Source: JAVBLG01 sp031553655 (GTDB lineage: Bacteria > Desulfobacterota > Desulfovibrionia > Desulfovibrionales > Desulfovibrionaceae). From it: 14,669 nt of DNA. A program made the position numbers and the translations under genes. Within the stretch, counting starts at the first letter, position 1. Every line of letters starts with the position of its first letter. The notes under the pieces are model-generated. The model saw only the letters and a program-made list of their open reading frames with translations, was not told the origin of the DNA and made no database searches. The DNA lies in NCBI GenBank assembly GCA_031553655.1, contig JAVBLG010000110.1, positions 1 to 14,669 of the forward strand, given 5' to 3'. Positions 8,152 to 14,669 of the stretch are shown piece by piece.

Positions 8152-10143
8152 CTACTTTATCGCTTGCGGAGAATAAAGCCGCGACTCCACGCCATTATCC
8201 GAGATGCGATATAAAAAAAAATTGCGATTATGTCTGTTGGCCAGAGCGGTCCATATGGGTTTAGGCAAGTCCTCCCGCGCGAAATCGAGCACATAGTAAT
8301 CGGCGTCTATGGCCGAGCCGGATGCGGCCAATTCCGAGGCCACATCTTTTGAAAGCCGCACAACAGCCTTGAGCCCGTGCCCACGTATGTCTGCAAGAAC
8401 CAGATCCACCGCGCGCCAGTCCGCCCCGCGCGCGGGCCGAAGCACCACGCCGGACCACAATTTTTTGCTCTGCGTTTCGGTAAGAGGCGGGATAGACAGG
8501 CGGTTGGGGCTAAAAGCCATGTCGCCTTCGGGCAAAGTGGCCAAAGCGGCATTGCCTTCAGCGCGGGTTTGTAAAAGATTGCTCACGGCGGCCCCGTATT
8601 CGGACTCGCCCACAGGAAGATTCAAAATGCGTGAAGTTATGGTATAGTCTTTACCGGTTTCTGGTGGGCGTATGTCGCCATTGTCGGAATTTTGCCAGGT
8701 AATAGGCAGAGACTCGGCTGTGAGGCTTCCAAAGCGCGCCTGATAATCAAAATAGGCTGAAGCCGCCAGACCCACGGCCCCTCTGACCGTTGTGGCGGAC
8801 AATGGCAGAAGTTCCGGATCCATGGCCGCGCCGTTCAGAGTCATTTTGAGCCTGTCGCCCCGCAGCAGCACATCAATTTTCCACGGCTCCCTGACCTGCA
8901 AAACTTCATCAAAAATATTCACCAGCCCCACTCCGGGCATGCGCTCGTGTACCATAAGCCGGTTTGATCGCAGGGTGAGGCGCAGATAGGAGTCTTTGGA
9001 GGCATAGCGCAGATATATATAGCGCTCGCCGGGGTCGCGCCGGGCAAACATGACCGAAACGCGCATATTTTCCCACAAATTGCTTCCGCGCAGCATGGCC
9101 GGATCAATGAAACCGGCAGAAGGCGTAAGCAATATATCTTCGCCGTCAACTTCAACCGTGGTTATATTACCCACCCAATCCAGAGCGCTATCCGGGCCTT
9201 TAATTGCAAATCGATCACGTTCCGGCCGCCATGATTTCATAGCTTCAAGCAATTCGCCCGAGCTCCATTCAGGCTTCACGCGCATCCGGCTCAAACTGTA
9301 TGTGGAGTCAAGAGAGGAATTGAAGGCTGGCCCTTCACGGATGAATGATGTTTTGAAATAGCGCCGCATGAGCGCCTGATTGGCCTCTTCGACCTCGCCG
9401 GGCATAAAAGCCGCAAATGCGTTGGCAGGCATGAAGATATATGCCTTGGGCCCGGACGACAACTCGGCCAGAGGTTCAAATGATTTTTTGTAAAAATCCT
9501 CCAGCCGCTCAAACATTTGCGCATCCGACTCCGTTTTTTCGCCATTGTCGTCGCGCAGGAAATCACAAAGAAAAAAACGCGGCTCCGTCTCGTCCATATG
9601 TTCGTTTATGCGCGTAAGCCTGTATCCTTGGCTGCCCAAATCCCAATAAGGGCTTTGAGAGATGGAAAGCACATTGGAGTAGGTGACGAAAAAATTGCTC
9701 CAGTTGCTGAGCGTGCCCGTATGGGTAAAAAACGCCGCGTGGTTGTGATTGGCCGCCAAGAGTTCCTGCCCGAAAATGGCATTGTCCTTGCGCCCGCCTT
9801 CCATCATCAGATAAACGGCTTTCTCCGGCAATGGTCTTTTATTATTATAAAAATCTATAATATCATCAGTGGTTATGCTGGTATAACCGGCATCAGCCAA
9901 GGCTTTTAGGTGTTCGTTAAACTGCTCGCGAGAGTTGCGGTCTTCCTGCCCGTCGCGGGTCATTGAGCTATAGGCTATGGCCATAAAACCGTCGCGTTGG
10001 GTCCACTCTTCACGGTGAAATTCCTGCGGGCCGCCCTTTTCGTGGAATATCCATCCCATCCAGGCCACAAGTACTAAGGAGACAAGAAGTTGAACAGCAA
10101 CACGCATGGCCTTTCGCGGCCTTTTCAGAATGAGGTTCAGCAT
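8152..10143 (-). CDS. Membrane-anchored degenerate polysaccharide-deacetylase-like protein with ConA-like module
   Basis: A protein of 663 residues from ATG 10143; an in-frame TTG at 10149 is less likely. GGCGG lies about 6 bases before the ATG. One N-terminal transmembrane helix (about 16-35, after a basic stretch) anchors it, with the rest in the periplasm. Residues about 50-250 follow the NodB/PgaB order: a YSSMTRDG start where active enzymes have YH, then SREQFNEHLKALADAGY, then VYLMMEGG in place of TFDDG, then LGSQGYRLTR in place of a SHGxxHxxL-like motif. The metal-binding Asp and His are therefore gone, suggesting a polymer-binding or scaffold role. Residues about 320-485 look like a concanavalin/LamG-type beta-sandwich (YIYLRYASKDSYLRLTL, then GAVGLAA). 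The C-terminal 120 residues are unassigned. It lies 73 bases (67 from the TTG) after the synthase gene, in the same operon. The pseudoenzyme reading is a judgement from motif comparison. Confidence 0.8.
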   Translation of the reverse strand: MLNLILKRPRKAMRVAVQLLVSLVLVAWMGWIFHEKGGPQEFHREEWTQRDGFMAIAYSSMTRDGQEDRNSREQFNEHLKALADAGYTSITTDDIIDFYNNKRPLPEKAVYLMMEGGRKDNAIFGQELLAANHNHAAFFTHTGTLSNWSNFFVTYSNVLSISQSPYWDLGSQGYRLTRINEHMDETEPRFFLCDFLRDDNGEKTESDAQMFERLEDFYKKSFEPLAELSSGPKAYIFMPANAFAAFMPGEVEEANQALMRRYFKTSFIREGPAFNSSLDSTYSLSRMRVKPEWSSGELLEAMKSWRPERDRFAIKGPDSALDWVGNITTVEVDGEDILLTPSAGFIDPAMLRGSNLWENMRVSVMFARRDPGERYIYLRYASKDSYLRLTLRSNRLMVHERMPGVGLVNIFDEVLQVREPWKIDVLLRGDRLKMTLNGAAMDPELLPLSATTVRGAVGLAASAYFDYQARFGSLTAESLPITWQNSDNGDIRPPETGKDYTITSRILNLPVGESEYGAAVSNLLQTRAEGNAALATLPEGDMAFSPNRLSIPPLTETQSKKLWSGVVLRPARGADWRAVDLVLADIRGHGLKAVVRLSKDVASELAASGSAIDADYYVLDFAREDLPKPIWTALANRHNRNFFLYRISDNGVESRLYSPQAIK

Positions 10144-10216
10144 ATGCAACCGCCGTGCGACAATAGGGTGAAATATTCACTTTTAATCCGCTCCGGAACT
10201 CAGTTAATTTTAACCA

Positions 10217-12469
10217 TCAGATGGATTTAATATATCCGACTTTTTTGACGCCTGGCTCGTCAGGCGCCTCAGCCATGCCCAATGACGATTTTTCCAACAT
10301 GGCGATTCTTTGAGACAAAGCCTCAAGTTTTACGGATTGTTCGCTTATTTTATCCAGCACACCGCCTCCTGTTTCCCTCCCCATGTCTTCAACCTCTCTG
10401 GTTCCGGCGGAGATAAAAGCGTTCAGCCAGCCGTCAAGCACCGATTTTTTAAGCCCGAATTCCAGGCAAATTTTTTCCGGCTCTTCACCACGCAAAATGC
10501 GTAATACAATTTTAGCCCGATCCGCTTCATACGCCGCCGCTGGTTGCTGCTGTCTGGCCGTCGGAAAAAAGGATACGGAAGCGCCGCCGGAAATGTCTTG
10601 GGGAGCCATATTTAACCGCGCGGCCAGCAAGTCTGACTCCGCCATGACGGCAACAGGCGGCATATTTGTAATGGAGACGGCTGTTACGGGGGCGGCGGGT
10701 AAAATACTCACACCAAGTTTGGAAGCAGCGGAGTGAGCGGCATCATGCGTAACAATGGCTTCTTCCGGCGCATCAGTCGCGGTGTAAGAAGCATCGGCAA
10801 ATGTGCTTCTGGTACCCCATTCCGATTTCCAGAAGGTGCAAAGGGCCACCGGCAACTGCCAAAGCAGCACTCCAAAGTAGAAGAAGCAGAAGCTTATGCC
10901 GTAAAACCAGAGGTTGCTTCGCTTCAAAAGCAGATATGCCGCACTCATCAACGTGCTCATTACAAATACGCCGATAAGATAGGTATATGGAAAAATACCA
11001 TACATCAGCGGCACAACCAGCATGGTGCGCACCACAACCAGGGGAGCGAGCACAGGCAGGATGAAGCCGATATAAAACGACATGGCCATAAACGGCTCTT
11101 TGCGCCACATAAATGAGGAGGCCCGCAATGTTTCGCGCAGCCAGGAGCGCTTCCAACGCATTTGTTGCCGGATAAACGTACTCATCCTGGAGGGGACGAC
11201 AGTAGAGCATATTGCCGAATCCTGATAGGCTGTGCAGGAATCTTGCAGGATGAAATTGGTCAGGCTGCGGTCATCGCCAAATGTGGCCGGATGCCCAAAA
11301 AAAGTCTGATTGAGCCAGGCGTCTAGATATTTCAGCACCAGTTTTTTGCGATAGCAGGCCAGCGGCCCGGAAAGGCAGGTCACGGCCTCGAACACACCCT
11401 CCGAGGCTTTAAAAAAACGAAACGCCACATAGTAGCGCACCGCTTGCATTTTGGTGATGACATTGGTCCACTTATTCTGCACTTCGGTGCGGCCTGTAAC
11501 CGCACCGATTTCAGATTCTTTGAAGGGTTGTACTATTTCCCGAACGGCATTGGGATCAAGAAAGCTGTCGGAATCCACAAAAATAACCAAATCGAACTTG
11601 GCGCGCAGCACGCCGGCGGCCATGGCATGGCGTTTGCCCATATTACGCGGCTGTTCAATTATTGAAAATCTGTCTCCGGATATCTCTCGGCGGATGCGCT
11701 CGGCAAACTTCGCGGCTTTGTTCAAAGAGCCATCGGTGCTGCCGTCATCCACCAAAATGACCTCAAGCTGTTCTTGAGGATAATTCTGGTCCAGGCTGCA
11801 ACGGATGGTATTTTCGATCCATTCTTCCTCGTTAAAACAGGGGATAACAATGGTGACTCCCGGAGTAAAACCGGGATCTACCGGTGTGCTGCGATAAAAA
11901 AGGGCAAAAGCGAACCGGCTGATCAAAAAAACCGAGGCGATAATACCATAAAGAAATACGGGAATGTCAAAAACAAAATAAAATATGCTTTCCTGACGCA
12001 AATACATCACCGCCATCAGGGAGATGCACAGACAGCCGAAAGCGGTGAAGGTCAGCAGACGCCAACGCCTGCTTTTAAGATATTCGTCAATAGGTGAGCT
12101 AAAATTCAGAGCAACCTCTACTCCGTCTTCAGCAGGAACCACCCTGACCACGGAGGCGGGAATGCGGATTCTGGATTCGTAACTCTCTGGCATCATCCCC
12201 GGTGGAAGATAAAAAGAAGCGGTGAATTTGTCTCCTACAACCGGCAAAGGCTCATCTTGAGGCCAATAGAGCAACGCCCCCGATCGAGAAAGATCCTTGC
12301 TGTCGCAACTTATCACATCTTTCTTATCAGCGGGATCATACAGGGAAATTCTGACTTCCCCTTGATAGCGGCTGTCGCAGCCTCGACGTGAGGCTCCGCG
12401 TTCGGGGAGGTTGGGGACAAGACGACGGTCAATTTTACGGCGCGGATATATCTCATCTACTTCATGCAT
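10217..12469 (-). CDS. c-di-GMP-regulated family-2 polysaccharide synthase: PilZ, membrane GT2, and C-terminal HTH
   Basis: A 750-residue inner-membrane synthase, likely building a beta-linked polysaccharide from a UDP-sugar and feeding it through its own channel, as PgaC does. Residues about 20-130 are a PilZ domain with the c-di-GMP signature RxxxR (R24-R28) and DLSRSG (59-64). Two transmembrane segments follow (about 137-157 and 163-190). The GT-A core covers 204-445, with VDDGS (240-244), the DSD metal motif (299-301), GDD (398-400, at the TED position) and QxxRW (Q435-W439), the hallmark of processive synthases. Further membrane helices lie at 461-548. Residues 556-640 look disordered. 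Residues 646-690 resemble an IS3-type transposase helix-turn-helix, and 705-727 a coiled coil. First gene of the operon. ATG 12469 has no obvious Shine-Dalgarno sequence. Compared with PgaC/PgaD, the PilZ domain would take over the c-di-GMP sensing shared there by both subunits. Confidence 0.92.
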   Translation of the reverse strand: MHEVDEIYPRRKIDRRLVPNLPERGASRRGCDSRYQGEVRISLYDPADKKDVISCDSKDLSRSGALLYWPQDEPLPVVGDKFTASFYLPPGMMPESYESRIRIPASVVRVVPAEDGVEVALNFSSPIDEYLKSRRWRLLTFTAFGCLCISLMAVMYLRQESIFYFVFDIPVFLYGIIASVFLISRFAFALFYRSTPVDPGFTPGVTIVIPCFNEEEWIENTIRCSLDQNYPQEQLEVILVDDGSTDGSLNKAAKFAERIRREISGDRFSIIEQPRNMGKRHAMAAGVLRAKFDLVIFVDSDSFLDPNAVREIVQPFKESEIGAVTGRTEVQNKWTNVITKMQAVRYYVAFRFFKASEGVFEAVTCLSGPLACYRKKLVLKYLDAWLNQTFFGHPATFGDDRSLTNFILQDSCTAYQDSAICSTVVPSRMSTFIRQQMRWKRSWLRETLRASSFMWRKEPFMAMSFYIGFILPVLAPLVVVRTMLVVPLMYGIFPYTYLIGVFVMSTLMSAAYLLLKRSNLWFYGISFCFFYFGVLLWQLPVALCTFWKSEWGTRSTFADASYTATDAPEEAIVTHDAAHSAASKLGVSILPAAPVTAVSITNMPPVAVMAESDLLAARLNMAPQDISGGASVSFFPTARQQQPAAAYEADRAKIVLRILRGEEPEKICLEFGLKKSVLDGWLNAFISAGTREVEDMGRETGGGVLDKISEQSVKLEALSQRIAMLEKSSLGMAEAPDEPGVKKVGYIKSI

Positions 12470-12503
12470 ATCGGTAGGCCAAGTTGGTAAATATTAATGT
12501 ATC

Positions 12504-12531
12504 ATTTTAGCTTTATAGATTATATTGTCAA
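12504..12531 (-). promoter_or_regulatory. Sigma-70-type promoter of the exopolysaccharide operon
   Basis: On the minus strand TTGACA (12531-12526) is followed after 16 bases by TAAAAT (12509-12504). A perfect -35 with a five-of-six -10 makes this a strong candidate. Initiation near 12497 would leave a leader of about 28 bases before the ATG at 12469. No sigma-54 (-24/-12) element is visible here, although the nearest regulator gene encodes a sigma-54 activator. Confidence 0.65.
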
Positions 12532-12548
12532 TATAAATTGATTATATT
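12518..12548. promoter_or_regulatory. Palindrome over the -35 box and direct repeats: candidate operator
   Basis: A 17-base perfect palindrome with 8-base arms TTATATTG and CAATATAA around a central T (12520-12536) covers the -35 hexamer. GATTATATT at 12518-12526 recurs exactly at 12540-12548, 22 bases away, about two helical turns. This arrangement suits a dimeric regulator competing with RNA polymerase. The sequence is very AT-rich, so chance must be considered, and the binding protein is unknown. Confidence 0.4.
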
Positions 12549-12584
12549 AAACGCGATACCCAGCACTAAAATATCGCCATAACA

Positions 12585-12597
12585 ATGTTATTAACAT
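12585..12597. repeat. Short perfect palindrome upstream of the operon promoter
   Basis: ATGTTA and TAACAT flank a single T, a perfect 13-base palindrome about 55 bases upstream of the operon -35 box. It could be an upstream regulator site. It is short and AT-rich, and no recognised family consensus was identified. Confidence 0.25.
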
Positions 12598-12664
12598 GAT
12601 AATATCCTACCATTTACAAAGCCACGAAAACCTGCTCGCCGCCTTCTTTGGTGAAGAACCACAA

Positions 12665-12685
12665 AGTACCGCTACAGTACCGCTA
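12665..12685. repeat. Tandem 10-base direct repeat beyond the tRNA terminator
   Basis: AGTACCGCTA occurs at 12665-12674 and again at 12676-12685, separated by one base, giving an 11-base period, close to one helical turn. It lies just past the T-tract of the tRNA-Pro terminator. No function is recognised. Confidence 0.45.
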
Positions 12686-12720
12686 AAAAAAAATACGGTT
12701 ACAGGTTTTACCTGTAACCG
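12685..12720 (-). terminator. Intrinsic terminator after tRNA-Pro
   Basis: On the minus strand CGGTTACAGG (12720-12711) and CCTGTAACCG (12705-12696) form a perfect 10-base stem around a 5-base loop. It is followed, after two bases, by a run of nine T residues (complement of 12693-12685). It begins 11 bases past the encoded CCA of the tRNA and would end that transcript before the exopolysaccharide promoter. Confidence 0.9.
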
Positions 12721-12731
12721 CATTAAATATC

Positions 12732-12808
12732 TGGTCGGAGCGACTGGATTCGAACCAGCGACCCCCTGCTCCCAAAGCAGGTGCGCTACCAAGCTGCGCC
12801 ACGCTCCG
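12732..12808 (-). tRNA. tRNA-Pro (anticodon UGG)
   Basis: The reverse complement folds as a full 77-base cloverleaf with CCA encoded. The acceptor stem is CGGAGCG/CGCTCCG with discriminator A. The D-arm is GCGC/GCGC, the anticodon stem CCTGC/GCAGG with loop TTTGGGA (anticodon TGG), and the T-arm GCTGG/CCAGT with loop TTCGAAT. It reads proline codons including CCA and CCG. It sits between the regulator gene and the exopolysaccharide operon and has its own terminator. Confidence 0.97.
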
Positions 12809-12904
12809 CAACCACCTATGATTAATCTACTCCGCCACGAATGGCAATAGTAAAAATAGCCATAAAATGAATGACCCCTTATTTGTGAATGATCTCGTAA
12901 GAAT

Positions 12905-14494
12905 TCAGCGGAAATCACGAAAATCCAGGGCGTGCCGCTTAACACGAAGTCCCATGATCCTTTCGGTTATGTCCAGTTTCTCGGCGGCCCGGGCCATATT
13001 GCCCCGGCATTCCTCAAGAGCCTGCACAATCAGGCGTTTTTCTAGAGCAGCCAGGGCTTCGTCCAACCCCACGACCGGAAGCGCCTCTGAAACCCCACGC
13101 AAATGTGCAGGTAGATGGAGCGTGTCGATAATTCCGTCGGACCCGCACAACAAAACGGCTCTGGCAATTATATTCTCAAGTTCGCGTATATTGCCCGGCC
13201 AGGACCAAGCCATAAGCATGCCGGAAGCCTGTGCGGATATTATGCTGAATCTTCTACAGTTCTCTTCCGCATATTTTTTTGCGAACCAAGCGGCCAGGGG
13301 CAGAATGTCTTCTTTGCGTTCGCGCAGGAGTGGCAGATTAATGGGAAAAACACATAGTCGGTAATAAAGATCGCGCCGGAATTTACCCCCTTCCACCAGA
13401 CCTTCCAGATCATGATTGGTGGCGGCAATTAGGCGCACATCAACGCTTAAAGTCTGTGTGCCTCCCACCCGCTCAAATTCCTTTTCCTGCAAAGCGCGCA
13501 ATAGCTTGGCCTGGGCCAATTGAGTCATGTCGCCAACTTCGTCCAGAAAAAGCGTGCCGCCGTGGGCCATTTCAAAACGCCCCTTGCGCGCGCTCACGGC
13601 TCCGGTGAAAGCACCGCGCTCGTGCCCGAAAAGCTCGCTTTCCACCAAGCCTTCTGGAAGGGCCGCGCAATTGACCTTAACAAACGGCCGCCCGGCACGA
13701 CCGCTGTTGGCGTGTATCATTCCGGCCACCAGTTCCTTGCCGGTGCCGGATTCACCCGTAAGCAGCACTGTGGCCCGAGAATCGGCCACATGAGCCAGCT
13801 CTTCAAACACCCGCAACATAGCCGGTGAAGAACCCACCACCATGCCGTCGAGATTCAACTCCAGCCCGTCCGGAACATGGCCCGTATTCTCTACTTTAGC
13901 GCCGCCAGAGTGAACTTTTCCGCGCCGCGTGGAGCGCTCAGGTTTATCCCCGGCTTCACTAATGCCGGAATAAGGGTGCTCCGCATGCCTGCGCACACGT
14001 ATGGCGCGAGCAAAAAGCGAGGCCAGCATGCGCATGAGGCGCATATCCTCTTCCAGAGAAATGGAATCGGAAAACGGACGGCAGGCCGAAAGCGCGCCAA
14101 TAGTTTCTCCCGCAATGGAGACCGGCACGCAAATGAAGGCCATGTCTTCCTTTTCAATGTCGCTCAGGCCGATTTTATTCAAAAACATCTGTTCAACCGC
14201 CACGCTGGGCACAATCATGGCTTGCCCAGTTTGAGCCACCCTGCCTGTAATGCCCTCACCAATGGCGTATCTGGCTCTGGCGCGCTGCCAGTCCGTAAGA
14301 CCGTGGGAAGCTTCAGCCACTATTTCCTTTCTGGAAGGGTCAAGCAGCAGAAGCATGCCGTATTTGAGACCTGTATATTTGGCCATAATCCCCAGAGCGG
14401 AATCAAGCCGTTCCGAAAAATCGGCCGTGCCCTCCATGGCCTGGGCAACCTCAAAAAGCAATTTAAGCTCATTGGCCTCATTTTGAATATTCAT
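12905..14494 (-). CDS. NifA-like sigma-54-dependent transcriptional activator (GAF-AAA+-Fis)
   Basis: A 529-residue enhancer-binding protein that would hydrolyse ATP to open sigma-54 promoters. Residues about 10-165 form a GAF sensor domain (VGEGITGRVA-type core near 78-87). A linker (about 170-215) follows. The AAA+ domain spans about 217-460: Walker A TGESGTGKE (246-254), the sigma-54 contact loop GAFTGA (294-299), Walker B TLFLDE (314-319) and the GNIRELEN sensor region (434-441). A C-terminal Fis-type helix-turn-helix lies at about 486-520 (MARAAEKLDITERIMGLRVKR). Its order and HTH wording match the NifA subgroup, but no nif genes are in the window, so no specific target is assigned. ATG 14494 follows a strong GGGGGGAG site 3 bases upstream. 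It is separated from the exopolysaccharide operon by a tRNA and a terminator, so any control of that operon is speculative. Confidence 0.93.
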   Translation of the reverse strand: MNIQNEANELKLLFEVAQAMEGTADFSERLDSALGIMAKYTGLKYGMLLLLDPSRKEIVAEASHGLTDWQRARARYAIGEGITGRVAQTGQAMIVPSVAVEQMFLNKIGLSDIEKEDMAFICVPVSIAGETIGALSACRPFSDSISLEEDMRLMRMLASLFARAIRVRRHAEHPYSGISEAGDKPERSTRRGKVHSGGAKVENTGHVPDGLELNLDGMVVGSSPAMLRVFEELAHVADSRATVLLTGESGTGKELVAGMIHANSGRAGRPFVKVNCAALPEGLVESELFGHERGAFTGAVSARKGRFEMAHGGTLFLDEVGDMTQLAQAKLLRALQEKEFERVGGTQTLSVDVRLIAATNHDLEGLVEGGKFRRDLYYRLCVFPINLPLLRERKEDILPLAAWFAKKYAEENCRRFSIISAQASGMLMAWSWPGNIRELENIIARAVLLCGSDGIIDTLHLPAHLRGVSEALPVVGLDEALAALEKRLIVQALEECRGNMARAAEKLDITERIMGLRVKRHALDFRDFR

Positions 14495-14535
14495 AATCTC
14501 CCCCCGCCGACAGCAATTTTCTACATCAAGGTGAG

Positions 14536-14566
14536 TTTATAACGATATTTCCAACATAAATGTCAT
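14536..14566 (-). promoter_or_regulatory. Weak candidate promoter of the NifA-like gene
   Basis: On the minus strand ATGACA (14566-14561) and TATAAA (14541-14536) are separated by 19 bases, longer than ideal, within very AT-rich DNA. This would start transcription about 35 bases before the ATG. Other A/T-rich hexamers nearby, such as TATACT, are similarly plausible. The remaining sequence to 14669 holds no recognisable gene. Confidence 0.25.
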
Positions 14567-14669
14567 AATCAAAACAGTATAACAAAAAGAACAAAAGGAC
14601 ATTTATATTTTTTTATTCAAATATTCAGCCATAATATAAAAATAAAATTCCAAATTTAAATTATTTGCA

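Noticed and set aside
10145..10161. Sigma-54-like site (TCGCACG, 4 bases, TTGCAT) on the minus strand before the second operon gene
   Set aside because: The near-invariant first G of the -24 GG is C here, and transcription would begin inside the coding sequence, after the ATG at 10143. Probably chance.
12665..12808. tRNA-Pro as the attachment site of an integrated element
   Set aside because: No integrase gene and no duplicated tRNA 3' end are seen in the window, and the flanking genes look like stable chromosomal ones.
12596..12850. An 84-codon plus-strand frame containing VGATGFEPATP
   Set aside because: This is the familiar spurious translation of the antisense strand of a tRNA gene; the region is explained by tRNA-Pro and its terminator.

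Overview
The window looks like chromosomal DNA from a sulfate-reducing deltaproteobacterium of the Desulfovibrio group (Desulfovibrionaceae-like). The main evidence is the left edge, which carries the 5' end of a 16S rRNA gene on the minus strand whose V1 region reads like this group. A GAF/AAA+/Fis sigma-54 activator at the right and moderately GC-rich genes set in AT-rich intergenic DNA are compatible with that. Genus and species cannot be fixed from the sequence alone. Every gene that can be supported lies on the minus strand, so transcription runs from high to low coordinates.

Layout, following transcription. (1) 14494-12905: a NifA-like enhancer-binding regulator. (2) 12808-12732: tRNA-Pro(UGG) with encoded CCA, followed by a clear intrinsic terminator. 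(3) 12531-959: a four-gene operon with a good sigma-70 promoter, encoding a membrane polysaccharide synthase and its export and modification machinery. (4) 960-731: a non-coding element rich in inverted repeats. (5) 720-218: an AT-rich rRNA leader and promoter region, then 16S rRNA running off the left edge.

The operon is the most interesting part. Its first gene is a family-2 processive glycosyltransferase with an N-terminal PilZ (c-di-GMP receptor) domain and an unexpected C-terminal transposase-like helix-turn-helix plus coiled coil. The second is a membrane-anchored protein with a NodB/PgaB-like fold whose catalytic residues appear lost, followed by a jelly-roll-like module. The third is a very large outer-membrane protein with a TPR superhelix, a second degenerate deacetylase-like domain and a C-terminal beta-barrel ending in Phe, in effect a PgaA porin with a PgaB-like domain built in. 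The fourth is a secreted right-handed beta-helix protein with an apparently intact NodB deacetylase domain inserted into it.

Together they resemble a re-wired poly-N-acetylglucosamine (Pga-type) synthase-dependent exopolysaccharide system. Synthesis would be gated by c-di-GMP through a PilZ domain fused to the synthase instead of a PgaD subunit. Export would go through a TPR/barrel porin. Of three deacetylase-like domains only one keeps the metal and catalytic residues. The polymer identity and the exact role of each domain are inferences from domain content.
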